28,854 nt of DNA from the NCBI GenBank assembly GCA_039033215.1, contig JBCCDA010000057.1, positions 1 to 28,854 of the forward strand. Direction: 5' to 3'. Positions 7,563-15,703 of the stretch are shown here, piece by piece. Source of the DNA: Thermohalobaculum sp039033215. GTDB taxonomy: Bacteria; Pseudomonadota; Alphaproteobacteria; Rhodobacterales; Rhodobacteraceae. The notes under the pieces are model-generated. The model worked only from the letters and a program-made list of their open reading frames with translations. It searched no databases and had not been told where the DNA came from. Each line of letters starts with the position of its first letter. Position 1 is the first letter of the stretch. A program made the position numbers and the translations under genes.

Positions 7563-7742
7563 ATGGTTCGTTTCATTTACCCCGATGGCACCTTCTGTTT
7601 TCGCGCGCTCCACAGCGTCCATGCCATTTTCTACAACGATGACGGCGTCCTTACGGCGCGGACTGACACGGCGGACGGGCCGTTCTACGAGTTCGAGATA
7701 AAAGGTTTCGAGCTGCTCGAGACCGGCCGCGTCTACCCGTAA
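7563..7742 (+). CDS. Small unknown protein (59 residues)
   Basis: Starts MVRFIYPDGTFCFRAL at an ATG with a GAGGAG ribosome-binding site overlapping the end of the acyl-CoA dehydrogenase gene, eleven bases after its stop. The protein is short, mixed-charge and aromatic-rich, with the look of a small beta-sheet protein (IFYNDDGVLTARTDTADGPFYEFEIKG). No signal peptide, membrane segment or cysteine pair is evident. Its place inside the operon, 30 bases before the crotonase, suggests it is expressed with the acyl-CoA enzymes. No family is recognised. Confidence 0.6.
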   Translation: MVRFIYPDGTFCFRALHSVHAIFYNDDGVLTARTDTADGPFYEFEIKGFELLETGRVYP

Positions 7743-7772
7743 GCGCTACTCCCCAGGACCAACGGAGAAACC

Positions 7773-8573
7773 ATGACCTACGACGCCCCCGAGCTTGCCG
7801 TCACAATCCAGGATTTCGTTGCGACCGTGGAGATCCAGCGCCCGCCGCACAATTTCTTCGACTTCGCGCTGATCCGCCAGATCGCGGACACCTACACGCA
7901 GATGGACGACGACCCCGCCGTCCGCGCGATCCTGCTCTGCGCCCAGGGCAAATCGTTCTGCGCGGGTGCCAACTTTGGCGACGGCTCCGCCGTGCAGGCC
8001 GATGGTTCGGTCGAGGGCTCGTTCAACCGCATCGGCCCCGAGCATCTCTATGTAGAGGCCGTGCGCGTCTTCTCGGCCAAGACCCCCGTCGTCGCCGCGA
8101 TCCAGGGGGCCGCCATCGGCGGCGGCCTTGGGCTTGCCATGTCCGCTGATTTCCGCATCGGCTGCCCGGAAAGCCGCTTCGCCGCCAACTTCACGCGCCT
8201 TGGGTTCCACCCTGGTTTTGGTCTGACGCACACGCTGCCGCGTGCGATCGGCCAGCAGAAGGCCGCTATGATGTTCCTCACCTCACGCCGGATCAGGGGC
8301 GAGGACGCGCTTTCGATCGGGCTTCTGGACGAGATGGCGACGTTGGACACCGTGCGCCAGGCGGCCTGGGAGTTCGCGCGCGAGATCGCAATAAACAGTC
8401 CGCTGGGCGTCACTTCGACCCGGGCGACGCTCCGCCAGGGCCTGGCCGAAGCTGTACGCGCCGCGACCGACCACGAGCTTGGGGAACAGACCTGGTTGCG
8501 CCAGACCGAGGACTTCAAGGAAGGCGTTGCCGCCACGCACGATCGGCGCTTGCCCAACTTCCAGGGCGCGTGA
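7773..8573 (+). CDS. Enoyl-CoA hydratase/isomerase family (crotonase) protein
   Basis: A 266-residue crotonase. Oxyanion-hole segments are CAGANFGDG (near residue 66) and GAAIGGGLGLAMSAD (near 111). At the two hydratase catalytic positions it has Gly (GGGLGLA) and Phe (FAANFTRLGFHPGFG) instead of Glu, so it is not a classical hydratase. The C-terminus (EDFKEGVAATHDRRLPNF) is of the usual type. It is fourth in the acyl-CoA dehydrogenase operon, which places its substrate immediately after alpha-beta dehydrogenation. Its TGA overlaps the ATG of the next gene by one base (TGATG). Isomerase, hydrolase or a hydratase with an unusual base are the alternatives. Confidence 0.88.
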   Translation: MTYDAPELAVTIQDFVATVEIQRPPHNFFDFALIRQIADTYTQMDDDPAVRAILLCAQGKSFCAGANFGDGSAVQADGSVEGSFNRIGPEHLYVEAVRVFSAKTPVVAAIQGAAIGGGLGLAMSADFRIGCPESRFAANFTRLGFHPGFGLTHTLPRAIGQQKAAMMFLTSRRIRGEDALSIGLLDEMATLDTVRQAAWEFAREIAINSPLGVTSTRATLRQGLAEAVRAATDHELGEQTWLRQTEDFKEGVAATHDRRLPNFQGA

Positions 8574-9499
8574 TGAGAATTCTGTTCCTCGGCGCAGGCG
8601 CGCTGGGCGGTTACTTCGGAGGGCGAATGACGGCGGCGGGGTCCGACGTTACATTCCTCGTGCGCCCGGGTCGCGCGGCAGAGTTGGCAGACGGGCTGAA
8701 GATCCGCAGCCCCATGGGCGACGCCCAGATTCCTGTTGCGACGATCCAGGCGGGTGACCGCGCCGAGCCGTTCGACGTCATCGTGCTCAGCAACAAGGCC
8801 TACGCGCTCGAGAGCGCACTCGAGGCGATTGCGCCCTACGTGACGGAGACGACTGGCATCCTGCCGCTGCTGAACGGCGTCGCCCATTACGACGCCGTCG
8901 ACGCGGCGTTTTCAAATGCCGTGCGGCTTGGCGGTGTTGCGCAGATCCCCGCAAACCTCGGAGCGGATGGCACGGTCAACCACAATGGCAAGCTGCAGGC
9001 GATGATTGTCGGCACGCGCGCCGATACGGCTCGTGCCCGCGACCTCGCCGAGGGGTTCGTGGCGGAGGCCATCGCCGCCGGCATTGACGCGAAGATCTCC
9101 ACCGACATTGAGCAGGACCTCTGGAACAAGTGGGTGTTCCTCGCCACACTGGCCGCCGCAACAACCCTGATGGCGAGCGACGTCGGTGGGATCATGGCGA
9201 CCGACTTCGGTAGGGATGCCGTGTTGGCGTTGCTCGACGAAGCGACGGCGGTAGCCACTGCGGCCGGACGGCGCCCCGTGGAGGACCGGATGGCGTTCTA
9301 CCGTGACCAGCTCACAACGCCGGGTAGCAAGTTCAAGGCGTCGATGCGCCATGATATGGAAGCAGGCAAGCCAACAGAGGCCGATCATATCATTGGCGAC
9401 ATGATCCGCCGTGGCCGGCCGCTTGGGGTCAGTACCCCGCTCATGAAAGTGGCGCTGAGCCGGCTACAGGTCTACGAGACGGCGCGCATCGCGGATTGA
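8573..9499 (+). CDS. Ketopantoate reductase family (ApbA/PanE-type) oxidoreductase
   Basis: A 308-residue NADP-dependent reductase. The Rossmann motif is at the very N-terminus (GAGALGGYFGG, residues 7-17), followed later by LSNKAYALES, a central LLNGVAHYD, and the C-terminal helical domain with EQDLWNKWVFLA. Classical PanE reduces 2-dehydropantoate to pantoate for CoA synthesis, but many paralogues in catabolic operons reduce other 2-oxo acids. I prefer the ATG at 8573, which overlaps the preceding stop, over a GTG one codon earlier (8570). No panB or panC is nearby, and its position after acyl-CoA dehydrogenases and a crotonase argues for a pathway-specific role rather than housekeeping pantothenate synthesis. 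Confidence 0.85.
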   Translation: MRILFLGAGALGGYFGGRMTAAGSDVTFLVRPGRAAELADGLKIRSPMGDAQIPVATIQAGDRAEPFDVIVLSNKAYALESALEAIAPYVTETTGILPLLNGVAHYDAVDAAFSNAVRLGGVAQIPANLGADGTVNHNGKLQAMIVGTRADTARARDLAEGFVAEAIAAGIDAKISTDIEQDLWNKWVFLATLAAATTLMASDVGGIMATDFGRDAVLALLDEATAVATAAGRRPVEDRMAFYRDQLTTPGSKFKASMRHDMEAGKPTEADHIIGDMIRRGRPLGVSTPLMKVALSRLQVYETARIAD

Positions 9500-9524
9500 A
9501 CGCAACTGCTCGGTCGAAACAACG

Positions 9525-9576
9525 TCCGGTTTGCCGGAAGATGCCCGCAATACGACGTGTCTGACGGCGTCGTCAG
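9525..9576. terminator. Two short hairpins between convergent genes
   Basis: The 73-base gap between convergent stops carries TCCGG-TTTG-CCGGA (9525-9538) and CTGACG-GCGT-CGTCAG (9561-9576), the second overlapping the matB stop codon. Both are perfect small stems usable from either strand. Neither has a T-run, so a terminator role is only suggested by position. Confidence 0.35.
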
Positions 9577-11111
9577 CTGGCGAACAGCGCCGCGTGCGTC
9601 TCGCGGAGGGCCTTCTTCTGAACTTTGCCCATCGTGTTGCGTGGCAGTTCCTCGGCAAACAGAACCTGTTTGGGCTGCTTGAACCGGGCCAGGTCACCGA
9701 GGCCACCGAGGACGGTGTCCTGGTCCAGCGCTGCACCCTGCTCGGTGATCACCACCGCGACCACCGCCTCGCCGAAGTCGCGGTGCGGAACGCCGATCAC
9801 AGCGCTCTCGACAACGCCGGGGAGAAGGTCGATCGCCTCCTCCACCTCTTTGGGATAGATATTGTAACCGCCTGAAATAATGAGGTCTTTCGAGCGGCCA
9901 ACAATCGACACATAGCCTTGTTCGTCGATGCGCCCAAGATCGCCGGTGATGAAGAACCCACTTTCGCGCAGCTCTTCGGCAGTCTTCTCCGGCATGCGCC
10001 AATAGCCCTTGAAGACGTTCGGGCCGCGCACTTCGATCATTCCGACATCGCCAGTGGGAAGCTCGCTGCCGGTCTCGGGGTCGGTGATCCTCACGTCTAC
10101 TTGCGGCAACGGCAGGCCGACGGTCCCCGGTCGCCGTGCGCCGCGGTAGGGATTGGACGTATTCATCTGCGTCTCGGTCATCCCGTAGCGTTCAAGCACA
10201 GTTTGACCGGTAACCTCCTGGAATCGCTCATGCGTTTCCACCAGCATCGGTGCCGAGCCGCTCACGAACAGGCGCATGTGCCGGGTAAGCTCGCCCGTGA
10301 ATGCTGGGTGATCCAGCAGACGGGTGTAGAACGTCGGAACACCCATCATCGAGGTCGCGCGAGGCATGTGGGCAATCATCTGATCGGCATCGAACCGCGG
10401 CAGCCATATCATCGAGGCTCCCGCTGCGAGCACGGTGTTCGACGACGTGAACAACCCGTGCACGTGGAAGATCGGCAGCGCATGCAGCAGGACGTCATCA
10501 GCCGTAAAGTCCCAGTATTCGCGTAAAGTTAGCGCATTCGACGCCAGGTTCTCGTGGGTTGTCATCGCACCTTTCGAGCGCCCCGTGGTCCCCGATGTGT
10601 AGAGGATCGCGGCAAGGTCATCGGGGGCACGCGGAACGGTGTCGAACTGCGCATGCTGTGGGACGCGGGCCAGAAGACTCCCGGCCTCGGCGGGGTCCTG
10701 GCCGGCCTGATAGACCCCCAGGGTCTCCATCGTCGCGCCGGCCTTTCCTGCTACCGGCGCCAGACCCTCTGCCTTTTCGGGGCGGCAGACGAACACGCGT
10801 GGTTCGGCATCCGTCAGAAAATATTCAATCTCGGCGGGGGTATAGGCGGTGTTCAGGGGCAGGAAGACCGCACCGGCACGAAGCGTGGCGAGGTAGAGCA
10901 TGAAGGCTTCGATCGACTTGTCGACCTGCACGGCCACGCGATCGCCCGGCACCACGCCCAGGCCCACAAGCGCCGCGGCCATACGTGCCGAGACACGTTC
11001 GACATCGGCATAGGAATAGTGGCGTCCATCTTCCAGGACGGCAAACGGCCGGGTGTCGGGGCTTTCGGGGAACCGCGCCGCGAGGCGCGTGTACAAGTTT
11101 GCGTCGGCCAT
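9573..11111 (-). CDS. matB: Malonyl-CoA synthetase (malonate-CoA ligase)
   Basis: A 512-residue ANL-superfamily adenylating enzyme that makes malonyl-CoA (and often methylmalonyl-CoA) from the free acid, ATP and CoA. The P-loop YTSGTTGRSKGA is at 171-182. LPIFHVHGLF (212-221) and especially RYGMTETQMNTSNP followed by RRPGTVGLP are hallmarks of the MatB group. The hinge/C-domain has GRSKDLIISGGYNIYPKEVEE, and the acylation lysine is Lys496 in RNTMGKVQK. The ATG at 11111 has GAGGAAAG upstream. It follows a FAD/Fe-S oxidoreductase by 12 bases, so they share an operon. No malonate transporter or malonyl-CoA decarboxylase (matA) is in the window. Confidence 0.9.
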   Translation of the reverse strand: MADANLYTRLAARFPESPDTRPFAVLEDGRHYSYADVERVSARMAAALVGLGVVPGDRVAVQVDKSIEAFMLYLATLRAGAVFLPLNTAYTPAEIEYFLTDAEPRVFVCRPEKAEGLAPVAGKAGATMETLGVYQAGQDPAEAGSLLARVPQHAQFDTVPRAPDDLAAILYTSGTTGRSKGAMTTHENLASNALTLREYWDFTADDVLLHALPIFHVHGLFTSSNTVLAAGASMIWLPRFDADQMIAHMPRATSMMGVPTFYTRLLDHPAFTGELTRHMRLFVSGSAPMLVETHERFQEVTGQTVLERYGMTETQMNTSNPYRGARRPGTVGLPLPQVDVRITDPETGSELPTGDVGMIEVRGPNVFKGYWRMPEKTAEELRESGFFITGDLGRIDEQGYVSIVGRSKDLIISGGYNIYPKEVEEAIDLLPGVVESAVIGVPHRDFGEAVVAVVITEQGAALDQDTVLGGLGDLARFKQPKQVLFAEELPRNTMGKVQKKALRETHAALFAS

Positions 11112-11123
11112 TCTTTCCTCGTC

Positions 11124-13955
11124 TCAGGGGCTTCTGGGCGCGTCGAGCGCCATCTCAAGCACGCGTACAACATGGAGGGCACCGCGGGCTGTCCCATCCT
11201 CGATCTGGTGTCGGCAGGAGGTTCCATCCGCAACGATCATCGCGTCAGTAGGGGCCGACCTGACGGCAGGCAGGAGGCTGATTTCCCCCATCGCGCGCGA
11301 TACGTCGGCAGTCTCGGCCTGGTAGCCGAAGGCGCCTGCCATGCCGCAGCAACTGGAGTCGATGGTCTCGACCTCCAGCCCCGGGACCTTTCGAAGGCAG
11401 GCCTCTACCGGGCCCATCACGGCTTCGGCCTTCTGGTGGCAATGCCCGTGTAGGAGCGCCCGGCGCGCCAATCTGCCCAGAGGCAGGTCGCGCTCGGCCA
11501 GGAACTCCTCGATCAGCATGACACGCCGTCCAAGGTCTTCCGTCCAGCCGTCGATCAGGCGCGGGGCCTCGTCGCGGAAGGTGAGGACGCAGGACGGCTC
11601 CAATCCGACCACTGGCACGCCTGCCTCCAGATAGGGGCGTAAGATCTTGATACTACGTTTCATTTCGGCACGGGCCGCGTCGATCATACCGGCCGCCAGA
11701 TAGGTTCGTCCGCAGCAGAGAGGCCGGGGCTCGGGCGCTTGCGCGAAGCCTACCTGCAGGCCAGTCGCCTCGAGCACGCGCACGGTGGCGCGGCAGTTCT
11801 CGGGCTCGAAGTAGCGGTTGAAGGTATCGGCCAGGAAGACCACGTCAGGCAGCCGCGACTGGTCGGTCGGCTCGCGCCAAGGGTTGCGCCAGTGCGGCAG
11901 GGATCGCCCGGCCGCCAGCCCCAGCATCTTCTCGCGCAGCCAGCCGCTGCCGGGCAGACGTGCCATGAGGTTTGCGGCCCACGGCAAGAGCCCCACGAAC
12001 GGCGCATATCGCGGCAGGTGCGCGATTACCCGCTCGCGCAAGGCGACGCCGTGGACCTCGGCCCGCGCGGCCGCGGCCTCGATCTTCATCTTGGCCATGT
12101 CAACCGACATGGGACACTCGCGCTTGCACGCCTTGCACCCGACACAGAGCTTCATGGTCTCGGCCATCTCGTCCGACGCCAGCGCACCTGCGCCCAGCTG
12201 CCCGCTGAGTGCGAGGCGCAGGGTGTTTGCCCGGCCCCGGGTCAGGTCGCGTTCGTTGCGCGTCGCGCGATAGCTGGGGCACATCGCTCCGCCCTCGAGC
12301 TTGCGGCAGGCGCCATTGTTGTTGCACATCTCGACCGCGCCATGCAGCCCCCCCGGCCACGCGGACCAGTCGAAGCGGGCCTCGTGCGGGGCGTGCGCGT
12401 ACTCGGGCGCGTATCGAAACAGCGTGCGGTCATCCATCTTTGGTGCGTGCACGATCTTGCCGGGGTTCAGGACGCCCGTTGGATCGAACCGGTCCTTCAC
12501 CTCCTCGAAGGTGCGGACCATGCGGGTGCCGAACATCTTCTCGTGGAACTCGGAGCGCACGATCCCGTCGCCATGCTCGCCCGAGTGGCTGCCCTTGTAT
12601 TCCGCAACGATATCAAAGCTTTCTTCGGCAATCGCGCGAAGCTGCCTGGCGCCCAGTTCCTCCTTGAGGTTCAGCACGGGGCGCACGTGCAGCAACCCGA
12701 CCGAGGCGTGGGCATACCAGGTGCCGTCGGTTCCGTGGCGCCGGAAAACCTGCGTCAGCTTTTCGGTGAAGGGCGCGAGATCCGCCAGTTCCACCGCGCA
12801 GTCTTCGACGAACGACACGGGTTTGCCAGCCTCCCGCATCGACATCATGATGTTGAGGCCCTGCGTCCGTACCCCCCAGATCCGCTGCTGGAAGGCAGGC
12901 TCGACCGCCTCGACCACGGCGTTCTGAAAACCCAGATCCGACATGACATCCGTGAGCCCACGAAGGCGGCGGACGTTCTCGTCGAGGTCCGGGCCGGCGA
13001 ATTCCACCAGCAGCAGCGCCGCCGGCTCGCCCTGGACGAACTCCTCGACGACGGGGCGAAACTGGGGGATGTCGCGGCCAAGCTGGATCATGTTGTGGTC
13101 GACCAGTTCGACCGCGACGGGTTCCAGCTTCACCAGATGCTGGGCTGCGTCCATCGCATCCCAGAAGGTTGGGAAGTGGCAGACGCCCAGCACCTTGTTG
13201 GTCAAGAGCGGCGAGAGTTTGATCTCTACCTGCCGGGAGATAGCAAGCGTTCCCTCGCTCCCTACCAGTAGATCGTTGAGCCGAACCGGCGCGTTCCCCG
13301 GCACAAGAGCATCGACGTTGTAGCCGCCTACCCGGCGCTGGATCTTTGGGAAGCGGGCCGCGATCTCGTCGGCCTCGCGGCTGCCCAGCGCCAGCATATC
13401 TGTCAGTAGGGAGTCGTTGACCTGCCGGTCGGTTGGCCCGAAATGCGCCCGCGCCCCATCGGCCAGGAGACCGTCGACCGACAGCACGTTGTCGCGCATC
13501 AGCCCGTACTTGATCGACCGCGACCCGCAGGAGTTGTTCGCCGTCATCCCGCCGATCGTGGCGCGCGAGGCCGTGGAAACATCGACCGGGAACCACAGCC
13601 CATGGGGCTTGAGCACCCGGTTTAGCTCATCCAGCACGATCCCGGGCTCAACGACCGCGCGCCGGTCCTCGACGTCCAGCTCGATGATCCCATTGAGGTA
13701 ACGGGAGAAATCCAGAACGACACCGCTATTGACCGTCTGGCCGGCTTGGCTGGTGCCACCACCACGCGCGGTCACGGGGACCCCGGACGACCGGGCTGCG
13801 GCCAGCACCGTCTCGACATCCTCGAAACGCTTCGGGATCACGACCCCGGCGGGCACGATCTGGTAGATCGACGCGTCTGTCGCATACCGCCCGCGATCGA
13901 ACGGCGAGGACAGGACCTCCCCCTCGATTCCGGTCTGCAGCGCCTGCCAATCCAT
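11124..13955 (-). CDS. YdiJ-like FAD-linked oxidase / Fe-S oxidoreductase fusion
   Basis: A 943-residue fusion. An N-terminal FAD-binding domain of the glycolate/lactate oxidase type (VTARGGGTSQAGQT near 61, ATIGGMTANNSCGSRSIKYG 132-151) is followed by a FAD-oxidase C-terminal domain and a GlcF-like Fe-S part. Cys544, Cys550 and Cys559 form the incomplete first motif usual in YdiJ proteins. Cys604, 607, 610 and 614 form a standard CxxCxxCxxxCP site. CCG motifs are at 747-749 and 869-871. Family members oxidise D-2-hydroxy acids such as D-lactate, glycolate or D-2-hydroxyglutarate, passing electrons to quinone. The ATG at 13955 has a G-rich ribosome-binding site; open frame continues upstream but reads antisense through the aminotransferase. 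It is divergent from that aminotransferase and upstream of matB. Confidence 0.88.
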   Translation of the reverse strand: MDWQALQTGIEGEVLSSPFDRGRYATDASIYQIVPAGVVIPKRFEDVETVLAAARSSGVPVTARGGGTSQAGQTVNSGVVLDFSRYLNGIIELDVEDRRAVVEPGIVLDELNRVLKPHGLWFPVDVSTASRATIGGMTANNSCGSRSIKYGLMRDNVLSVDGLLADGARAHFGPTDRQVNDSLLTDMLALGSREADEIAARFPKIQRRVGGYNVDALVPGNAPVRLNDLLVGSEGTLAISRQVEIKLSPLLTNKVLGVCHFPTFWDAMDAAQHLVKLEPVAVELVDHNMIQLGRDIPQFRPVVEEFVQGEPAALLLVEFAGPDLDENVRRLRGLTDVMSDLGFQNAVVEAVEPAFQQRIWGVRTQGLNIMMSMREAGKPVSFVEDCAVELADLAPFTEKLTQVFRRHGTDGTWYAHASVGLLHVRPVLNLKEELGARQLRAIAEESFDIVAEYKGSHSGEHGDGIVRSEFHEKMFGTRMVRTFEEVKDRFDPTGVLNPGKIVHAPKMDDRTLFRYAPEYAHAPHEARFDWSAWPGGLHGAVEMCNNNGACRKLEGGAMCPSYRATRNERDLTRGRANTLRLALSGQLGAGALASDEMAETMKLCVGCKACKRECPMSVDMAKMKIEAAAARAEVHGVALRERVIAHLPRYAPFVGLLPWAANLMARLPGSGWLREKMLGLAAGRSLPHWRNPWREPTDQSRLPDVVFLADTFNRYFEPENCRATVRVLEATGLQVGFAQAPEPRPLCCGRTYLAAGMIDAARAEMKRSIKILRPYLEAGVPVVGLEPSCVLTFRDEAPRLIDGWTEDLGRRVMLIEEFLAERDLPLGRLARRALLHGHCHQKAEAVMGPVEACLRKVPGLEVETIDSSCCGMAGAFGYQAETADVSRAMGEISLLPAVRSAPTDAMIVADGTSCRHQIEDGTARGALHVVRVLEMALDAPRSP

Positions 13956-14066
13956 TCCCGCCCCCCGGAAGCTCTCGCCATTGTGTCCCAGTTCGCGAGC
14001 TTGCATAGAGGGTGCGGTGAGGAACGACAAGCGGGACCCATCCCGTGGCGCGAGAGGGAGACGACC
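13956..14066. promoter_or_regulatory. Divergent promoter region, oxidoreductase and aminotransferase
   Basis: This 111-base gap separates head-to-head genes and must hold promoters for both. The best plus-strand match is a weak TTGTGT followed by CATAGA at 17-base spacing (about 13981-14009), each agreeing with consensus at only three positions. A small stem CGGGA-CCCA-TCCCG lies just before the aminotransferase. No strong operator is seen. Confidence 0.3.
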
Positions 14067-15224
14067 ATGGCAGGACGACATTTTCTTCAGATTCCTGGGC
14101 CGTCTGCCGTGCCCGAGCGGATTCTGCGCGCCATCGACCAGCAGGTGATCGACCATCGCGGTCCCGACTTCGGGCCACTGGGTCTGAAGTGCCTGGCCGG
14201 CATGAAGCGGATCTTCCAGACCGAGGGCGACGTGGTGATCTACCCTGCCTCCGGTACGGGCGCGTGGGAGGCTGCCCTCGTCAACACGATGTCGCCCGGC
14301 GACCGCGTGCTGATGTTCGAGACCGGGCACTTCGCGTTCCTCTGGCACAAGATGGCGACCCGGATCGGTCTCAGCCCCGAGGTGGTCGAGGGCGATTGGC
14401 GCGGCGGTGCCAACCCCGAGGCGATCCATGATGCGCTGAAGGCGGACAGCGGCCACGCGATCAAGGCGGTCTGTGTCGTGCACAACGAGACGTCGACCGG
14501 GTGCACCAGCCGCATTGCGGATGTGCGCAAGGCAATCGACGATGCGGGGCACCCGGCTTTGCTGATGGTCGACTCGATCTCCGGCCTCGCCTCGGCCGAT
14601 TTCCGCATGGACGAATGGGGTGTCGACGTTGCGGTATCCGGCTCGCAGAAAGGTCTGATGCTGCCGCCGGGCCTGTCGTTCAACGCCTATTCGTCGAAGG
14701 CCAAGGCGGTGCATGCCGAGGCGAAGTGTGCGCGGTCCTACTGGGACTGGTCCGACATGGCCGGCCCGAATCAAACGGGCTATTTCCCGTACACGAATGC
14801 CACCAACATGCTCTACGGCCTCGCCGAGGCGATCGACATGCTGGAGGAGGAGGGGCTGGACAACGTCTTTTCCCGCCATCAGCGCCATGCGAAAGCGACG
14901 CGGGTCGCGGTTCAGTCCTGGGGGCTGGAGATCCAGTGCCAGGACGAGCGCGAGCACTCGCCGGTGCTGACCACCGTTCGGATGCCCGAGGGCCACTCGG
15001 CCGACGCCTTCCGCAAGGTGGTGCTGGAGAAGTTCGACATGTCGCTGGGCTCGGGGCTTTCGAAGGTCGCGGACAAGGTGTTCCGCATCGGGCACCTGGG
15101 CGATTTCAACGACCTGATGCTGATGGGGACGCTCTCGGGTGTCGAGATGGGCCTGGGGATCGCAGGCGTGCCACACCAGAAGGGCGGCTGTGACGCTGCG
15201 ATGCGGGTGCTGGAGGCGGCCTGA
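14067..15224 (+). CDS. Class V aminotransferase, serine/alanine-glyoxylate type
   Basis: A 385-residue PLP enzyme of the serine-glyoxylate/alanine-glyoxylate aminotransferase group. Features are IPGPSAVP at 9-16, IDHRGPDFG (28-36), the PLP-ring stacking and phosphate segments near PASGTGAWE (60-68), HNETSTG (139-145), Asp169 in MVDSISG, and Schiff-base Lys195 in SGSQKGLMLPPG. The start at 14067 has GAGGGAG upstream. Glyoxylate or another 2-oxo acid is a likely amino acceptor. Its divergent neighbour belongs to a family that can make 2-oxo acids from 2-hydroxy acids, so the two may link. The related Rhodobacteraceae BhcA (aspartate-glyoxylate aminotransferase of the beta-hydroxyaspartate cycle) is an alternative, but no bhcB, bhcC or bhcD lies here. 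Confidence 0.87.
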   Translation: MAGRHFLQIPGPSAVPERILRAIDQQVIDHRGPDFGPLGLKCLAGMKRIFQTEGDVVIYPASGTGAWEAALVNTMSPGDRVLMFETGHFAFLWHKMATRIGLSPEVVEGDWRGGANPEAIHDALKADSGHAIKAVCVVHNETSTGCTSRIADVRKAIDDAGHPALLMVDSISGLASADFRMDEWGVDVAVSGSQKGLMLPPGLSFNAYSSKAKAVHAEAKCARSYWDWSDMAGPNQTGYFPYTNATNMLYGLAEAIDMLEEEGLDNVFSRHQRHAKATRVAVQSWGLEIQCQDEREHSPVLTTVRMPEGHSADAFRKVVLEKFDMSLGSGLSKVADKVFRIGHLGDFNDLMLMGTLSGVEMGLGIAGVPHQKGGCDAAMRVLEAA

Positions 15225-15249
15225 TCTGCCGGTCGACGGGGGCCGCCGC

Positions 15250-15693
15250 ATGACGTTGACGCCGATGAACCCGGATTGGGAGGCCGCGACCCGGGCCGGG
15301 TTCGCCAAGCAGGCGATGATGCAGACGATGGGGCTGACGATCAGCTACCTCGCACCCGGGGAGATCGACGAGGAGATGGCGCTGAACCCGGCATTCGCGG
15401 AAGGTTGCGGCGGGTTGCATGGCGGCGCGGTGACCGCGGGGCTCGACACGGTCTGCGCCTCGTCCGCGGTGACGCTGGTGGCCGCCGGAGACGGGATCCT
15501 GACGGTCGAGCTGAAGACCAGCTTTCTGCGCTATGCCCTCGCGCCACGATTCCGCTTCGAGGGGCGCGTGGTGAAGGCCGGCCGAACGCTGATCTTCACC
15601 GAGGGAAAATGCTGGGCTATCACGGATGAAGCCGAGCGGCTGGCGGCGACGATGGCCGCGACGATGATGGTGATGCCCGGACGTCGGGCCTGA
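15250..15693 (+). CDS. PaaI-family hotdog thioesterase
   Basis: A 147-residue single-hotdog protein. The PaaI/hGG-type signature is GCGGLHGGAVTAGLDTVCASSA (with HGG near residue 58), in which backbone amides and an acidic residue of the central helix activate water to hydrolyse an acyl-CoA. The second half, ILTVELKTSFLRYALAPRFRFEGRVVKAGRTL, is the typical strand pattern. The ATG at 15250 is 26 bases after the aminotransferase stop; the ribosome-binding site is a weak G-run. It precedes a crotonase by ten bases. A likely job is to release free acid from an intermediate or dead-end CoA ester of this operon. Confidence 0.85.
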   Translation: MTLTPMNPDWEAATRAGFAKQAMMQTMGLTISYLAPGEIDEEMALNPAFAEGCGGLHGGAVTAGLDTVCASSAVTLVAAGDGILTVELKTSFLRYALAPRFRFEGRVVKAGRTLIFTEGKCWAITDEAERLAATMAATMMVMPGRRA

Positions 15694-15703
15694 GGAGATC
15701 GAA

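Noticed and set aside
14067..15224. BhcA of the beta-hydroxyaspartate cycle
   Set aside because: None of bhcB, bhcC or bhcD is adjacent, and the family cannot be separated by sequence reading alone.
13956..15308. N-terminal extension of the FAD/Fe-S oxidoreductase (open frame continues for ~450 codons)
   Set aside because: It is antisense to the well-supported aminotransferase, has no domain similarity, and the family N-terminus and ribosome-binding site fit the ATG at 13955.
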